A stretch of DNA of 25,931 nt from a virus, in IMG/VR virus record IMGVR_UViG_3300028581_000214, positions 1 through 25,931 of that record; one strand, given 5' to 3'. The position numbers and the translations under genes were made by a program. Of this stretch, positions 23,424 to 25,931 are shown in pieces. The notes under the pieces were generated by a model. The model worked only from the letters and a program-made list of their open reading frames with translations. It made no database searches and was not told the DNA's origin. Within the stretch, counting starts at the first letter, position 1. Every line of letters begins with the position of its first letter.

Positions 23424-24172
23424 TGACGTTCACGCACGCTCGGGCCACGTGGCTTGCTCCCGCGCCGCCCATCACCGGCCCGGCGTTGCTGTGGCACACG
23501 GTCGATACCGTCGTCATTCACTACACGGCGGCGTACAACCTCATTGACGGCGACCCCGGCGAACATGCCGACCGGCTCGATGACTACCTACGCGCGATGC
23601 AATCGGCCTCCGTGCGCGAGCGTGGCTATTCGGTCGTCTACAACGCCGCGATTGATTGGCTCGGCGGCTCATGGGAGCTACGCGGGCTTGATATTCAGTG
23701 CGCCGCCAATAAGGGCCACAACGGGCACACGTGGGCCGTGCTGGTGCTGGTGGACGGCAACGACGGCGCTACGGCGCACGCAGCGGCCGAGATTCGCCGG
23801 CTCATCGCCGCGGCCGAACGGCTCGCCGGGCGAAAGCTCAAGATCACCGGGCACGGGCAGTTGCCCGGCGCGGCGACCGCGTGCCCCGGCATCGGGCTAC
23901 GCGCGCAGATCACGGCCGGCGTGTTCACGCCGGGCGCACAACCACAACCGGGAGACGATGACATGACGGGCACACTCTGGCGACACCCGGCCTATTGGAA
24001 TGTGTTTCTCATCGGCTCCGGCCCGGCCATCAACGTCAGCCCGGCCGTGTACCAGTCGCTCAAGGCGCGTGGCGTGCCCGAGATTGTCGAGGCGCATGAC
24101 CAAATGCTCAAAACGTGCATGGCTCAAGCATCGCTGACGTTTGACGGCGGCGACATGGTGCCATCGGCATGA
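23423..24172 (+). CDS. Endolysin, N-acetylmuramoyl-L-alanine amidase type
   Basis: GTG 23423 overlaps the previous stop. Product 249 aa. Amidase_2/PGRP zinc ligands: H33 in VVIHYTA, H144 in TGHGQLPG and C154 in TACPG, with GHTWAVLVLVDG between. It should cut the MurNAc-L-Ala bond of peptidoglycan. Residues 170-180 are a Pro/Asp linker; residues 181-249 (TGTLWRHPAYWNVFLIGSG...) are a separate C-terminal domain, probably cell-wall binding. An in-frame ATG with its own GGGAG site starts that domain. Next genes encode membrane proteins, making a lysis cassette. Confidence 0.82.
   Translation: MTFTHARATWLAPAPPITGPALLWHTVDTVVIHYTAAYNLIDGDPGEHADRLDDYLRAMQSASVRERGYSVVYNAAIDWLGGSWELRGLDIQCAANKGHNGHTWAVLVLVDGNDGATAHAAAEIRRLIAAAERLAGRKLKITGHGQLPGAATACPGIGLRAQITAGVFTPGAQPQPGDDDMTGTLWRHPAYWNVFLIGSGPAINVSPAVYQSLKARGVPEIVEAHDQMLKTCMAQASLTFDGGDMVPSA
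23963..24172 (+). CDS. Possible internally initiated C-terminal domain of the endolysin, 69 aa
   Basis: In-frame ATG 23963 has GGGAG (23950-23954) 8 bases upstream and lies exactly at the linker-domain junction. Internal starts making free wall-binding subunits are known for some endolysins. The product would be the second domain alone. Could also be a remnant of fusion of two genes, or chance. Confidence 0.35.
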   Translation: MTGTLWRHPAYWNVFLIGSGPAINVSPAVYQSLKARGVPEIVEAHDQMLKTCMAQASLTFDGGDMVPSA

Positions 24173-24477
24173 GCGCCGTGTTCACGCAAGCTGACGCAAC
24201 CGTTATCGGCTCGCTGTTCGCGCTGGTCGCCACGCTTACCGGGCTCTACGTGCAGAACCGCCGAGCGCACCAGCAGAACCACGCCGAACACGCGGCGACG
24301 TTTCATCTTGTGCGCAAGGTCGCCGCGGACGTGAAAGAGGTTCGCGCCGACCAGCGCAAACAGGGTTCCGAACTGCGCAGTCACGGCGACCGCTTGCGCC
24401 GGCTCGAGCTTGACGCCGAGCCCGTCAAGCCGTCGCCCATCAAGGCCGCGCCCAAACCCCGAAAGAGGTCCGCATGA
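24169..24477 (+). CDS. DUF2746-like membrane/coiled-coil protein of the lysis cassette
   Basis: ATG 24169 overlaps the endolysin stop. Product 102 aa: one membrane helix at about 12-28 (IGSLFALVATLTGLYV), then QNRRAHQQNHAEHAATFHLVRKVAADVKEVRADQRKQGSELRSHGDRLRRLE, a charged coiled coil with the H...N..EHA pattern of DUF2746, and a basic Pro/Lys tail. Such genes sit beside holins in actinophages and may act as a second holin or spanin-like partner. Confidence 0.7.
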   Translation: MSAVFTQADATVIGSLFALVATLTGLYVQNRRAHQQNHAEHAATFHLVRKVAADVKEVRADQRKQGSELRSHGDRLRRLELDAEPVKPSPIKAAPKPRKRSA

Positions 24478-24647
24478 GCGCATACGCAAAGCTCATCGCC
24501 GCCGGTTCTGCCGCGCTTGCCATTGCCGTGACCGTGACCGCTGACGGCTCTGTGTCGCTCAACGATGCCGTGGTCATCGCATCGGCGTTCGTCGGCGCGC
24601 TTGCCGTGTACTACGTGCCGAACACGCCGAACGGCTCGGGCGACTGA
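24474..24647 (+). CDS. Holin, two membrane helices
   Basis: ATG 24474 follows GAAAGAGG and overlaps the previous stop. The 57 aa product has two hydrophobic segments (about 5-21 and 31-48) joined by the DGSVSLNDA turn, and ends VYYVPNTPNGSGD. The (D)G-x-(V/L) turn and C-terminal VYYVPN are typical of actinophage holins. It would form membrane lesions letting the amidase reach the wall. Its stop overlaps the next ATG. Confidence 0.75.
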   Translation: MSAYAKLIAAGSAALAIAVTVTADGSVSLNDAVVIASAFVGALAVYYVPNTPNGSGD

Positions 24648-25609
24648 TGACGACCGTTAGCCAACTACCGGCGCAGCTTGACGCCGAATGCGTGGCCGGC
24701 GACCCGTTCACGCTATCGGTCACCTCCACCGGTGCGACGATCACCGCGCCGGCCGTCACGCTGCGCGACGCGCAAGGCTCCCCCATCACGGGCACGGTCC
24801 CGACCGTCACGCAAGTGGGCGCGGTCACCACGGTTGCATTCTCGGCCGCGACTACCGCTGCGCTCAACGGCGACCCGACCCGGCCGCGTGTGCTCACGTG
24901 GTCCCTTGCCGCGACCGTTGACGGCTCCGGCCCGTTTCAATTGATCGCACGGCGCATCACGGTTTACCCGGTTGGCACCGCGGGCGTTAGCACTAGCTCG
25001 AGCGCCACGCTTGCCGTTACGGTCGGCTCTCAAGCGGTCACGCTCGCCGTGGCGCTCGGCGGTGGCGCGACCGTGGTGGTGCCGCCAATCAACCGGGCGA
25101 CGGCAGGCGTCTATGCCAACTTCCCGACGTCGGTCGGTGGCTCGACGGCGGCGACGCTTCAGGCGAACGGGAACCTGTGGTTCACGCCCGTGATGCTCGC
25201 TGTCGGCCGTACAGCGGACCGCATCGGTATCGAGGTCACGACGGGCGGCACGGCCTCCGTCTCGGTGCATCGGCTCGGGATCTGGGAAGACGGCGGCGGC
25301 GTGCCGGGCACACTCCTGCTCGACGCGGGGACCGTCGCGACCGCCACCACTGGCATCAAGGAAGTCACCATTTCCCAGGCACTGGCAGCGAACACGGTGT
25401 ACTGGTTTGGGGTTGCCCAGCAGGGCGCACCCGCAGTGCTGGCGGCCATCCGCACGGTGGCAACGATGGGGCCGGTCATGCTCAGCACCAACCCGGCATT
25501 CACCCCGGCGGGTTTCGAGGCACGGTCAGTGACCGGCGCGCTCGCCTCGACGCCTTCGCTCTTCATCAACGGTTTCAGCGTCCCCCGCATCTTCCTGAGG
25601 TTCACCTGA
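24647..25609 (+). CDS. Receptor-binding / tail fibre-type protein (mosaic)
   Basis: ATG 24647 overlaps the holin stop. Product 320 aa. Residues 1-110 are a beta domain (GDPFTLSVTSTGATITAPAVTLRDAQG...), 110-150 a Ser/Thr/Ala-rich stalk-like connector, and 155-320 a jelly-roll-like domain with DRIGIEVTTGGTASVSVHRLGIWEDGGGVPGTLLLDAG and VKEVTISQALAANTVYWFGVA patterns I recognise from C-terminal domains of actinophage minor tail proteins. The DNA style changes near 25,150, at the start of this domain. Likely host recognition; location after the holin is unusual but known in actinophages. Confidence 0.6.
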   Translation: MTTVSQLPAQLDAECVAGDPFTLSVTSTGATITAPAVTLRDAQGSPITGTVPTVTQVGAVTTVAFSAATTAALNGDPTRPRVLTWSLAATVDGSGPFQLIARRITVYPVGTAGVSTSSSATLAVTVGSQAVTLAVALGGGATVVVPPINRATAGVYANFPTSVGGSTAATLQANGNLWFTPVMLAVGRTADRIGIEVTTGGTASVSVHRLGIWEDGGGVPGTLLLDAGTVATATTGIKEVTISQALAANTVYWFGVAQQGAPAVLAAIRTVATMGPVMLSTNPAFTPAGFEARSVTGALASTPSLFINGFSVPRIFLRFT

Positions 25610-25806
25610 TGCCCACCACCACCGTCACCACCTACGGCCCCGGTGGCTACGACCCGGCCAAGCCGAACGGCAACGTGATCGGCGTCGAACACTTCGACGC
25701 ACCCGCCGAGCCGACGCCGACCGCCGAAGAGCGCCTCGCTGCGCTCGAGGGCGAGCTGCGCGACGTGAAGGGCCGACTCGCCGCCGCCGAGCGACGCAAG
25801 CCGTAG
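25609..25806 (+). CDS. Small protein with C-terminal coiled coil, 65 aa
   Basis: ATG 25609 overlaps the previous TGA. The product begins PTTTVTTYGPGGYDPAKPNGNVIGVEHFD and ends in a charged helix (AEERLAALEGELRDVKGRLAAAERRK) that should form a coiled coil. It may be a small tail-associated or chaperone protein for the receptor-binding protein. Family not recognised. Confidence 0.6.
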   Translation: MPTTTVTTYGPGGYDPAKPNGNVIGVEHFDAPAEPTPTAEERLAALEGELRDVKGRLAAAERRKP

Positions 25807-25835
25807 CAACCGAAGCCGACGACAGGGGACATGTT

Positions 25836-25931
25836 GTGGATATCGACGAACTGCTCAACGCCAACGCGAGGAAGAAGTCGGGCACGAAGTGCATGACCGG
25901 CCTCGCCCTCGCCAAGCTCGACAAAGCCACC
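25836..25931 (+). CDS. Start of a protein gene, 3' truncated by the window
   Basis: GTG 25836 follows GACAGGGGAC (25821-25830) by 5 bases. The 32 visible residues begin VDIDELLNANARKKSGTKC. It loosely resembles small actinophage DNA-binding-type proteins starting DxLL...C, but too little is visible to assign. The start-associated sequence links it to left-module genes. Confidence 0.5.
   Translation, partial: MDIDELLNANARKKSGTKCMTGLALAKLDKAT

Noticed and set aside
1-25931. tRNA genes, integrase, attachment site or immunity repressor
   Set aside because: I saw no cloverleaf-like sequence and no recombinase or repressor motifs in the window; they may lie outside it.

Overview
This window is part of the genome of a tailed phage or prophage with long-tailed (siphovirus) morphology. 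It is GC-rich, uses many GTG starts, and nearly all genes lie on the + strand with 1-4 base ATGA/GTGA/TAATG overlaps. The protein families (HNH-terminase-portal-protease-capsid order, DUF2746-like protein, the VYYVPN holin type, a prim-pol plus RecA-fold helicase pair) point to an actinobacterial host. The genus cannot be read from the sequence. No integrase, repressor, tRNA or CRISPR array was seen, so lifestyle is open.

Left module (1-8874), DNA metabolism: a 5'-truncated SNF2-type helicase fused to a DNA methyltransferase; a mini zinc ribbon; a protein with an Ala/Asn/Tyr triplet-repeat tract; a RecB/Cas4-like PD-(D/E)XK nuclease; two small unknown proteins; an OB-fold/SSB-like protein; a hairpin; a primase-polymerase; and a RecA-fold replicative helicase. 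The 3' end of the helicase gene carries a dense cluster of GGGACCCAC repeats read in all three frames, a candidate replication origin. A second mini zinc protein and a Cys-rich protein follow.

Switch region (8875-9005): a candidate promoter, an operator-like palindrome and a leader hairpin.

Right module (9006-about 25,150), virion and lysis: HNH nuclease, small and large terminase, small membrane protein, portal, HK97-type protease, major capsid protein, strong hairpin, head decoration/appendage protein, connectors, tail terminator, tail tube, HK97-gp10-like protein, tail assembly chaperones with a textbook -1 slippery heptamer (CCCAAAC), short tape measure, minor tail proteins, amidase endolysin, DUF2746-like protein, holin and a tail fibre/receptor-binding protein.

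The two modules differ in DNA style. GTCGAC was found about two dozen times by eye in 1-8874 but not at all from 9291 to the end, where Val-Asp is written GTTGAC. The style reverts inside the receptor-binding gene near 25,150. The last, truncated gene carries the same GACAGGGGA start-associated sequence as left-module genes. The virion cassette therefore looks recombined into a different early-gene backbone.
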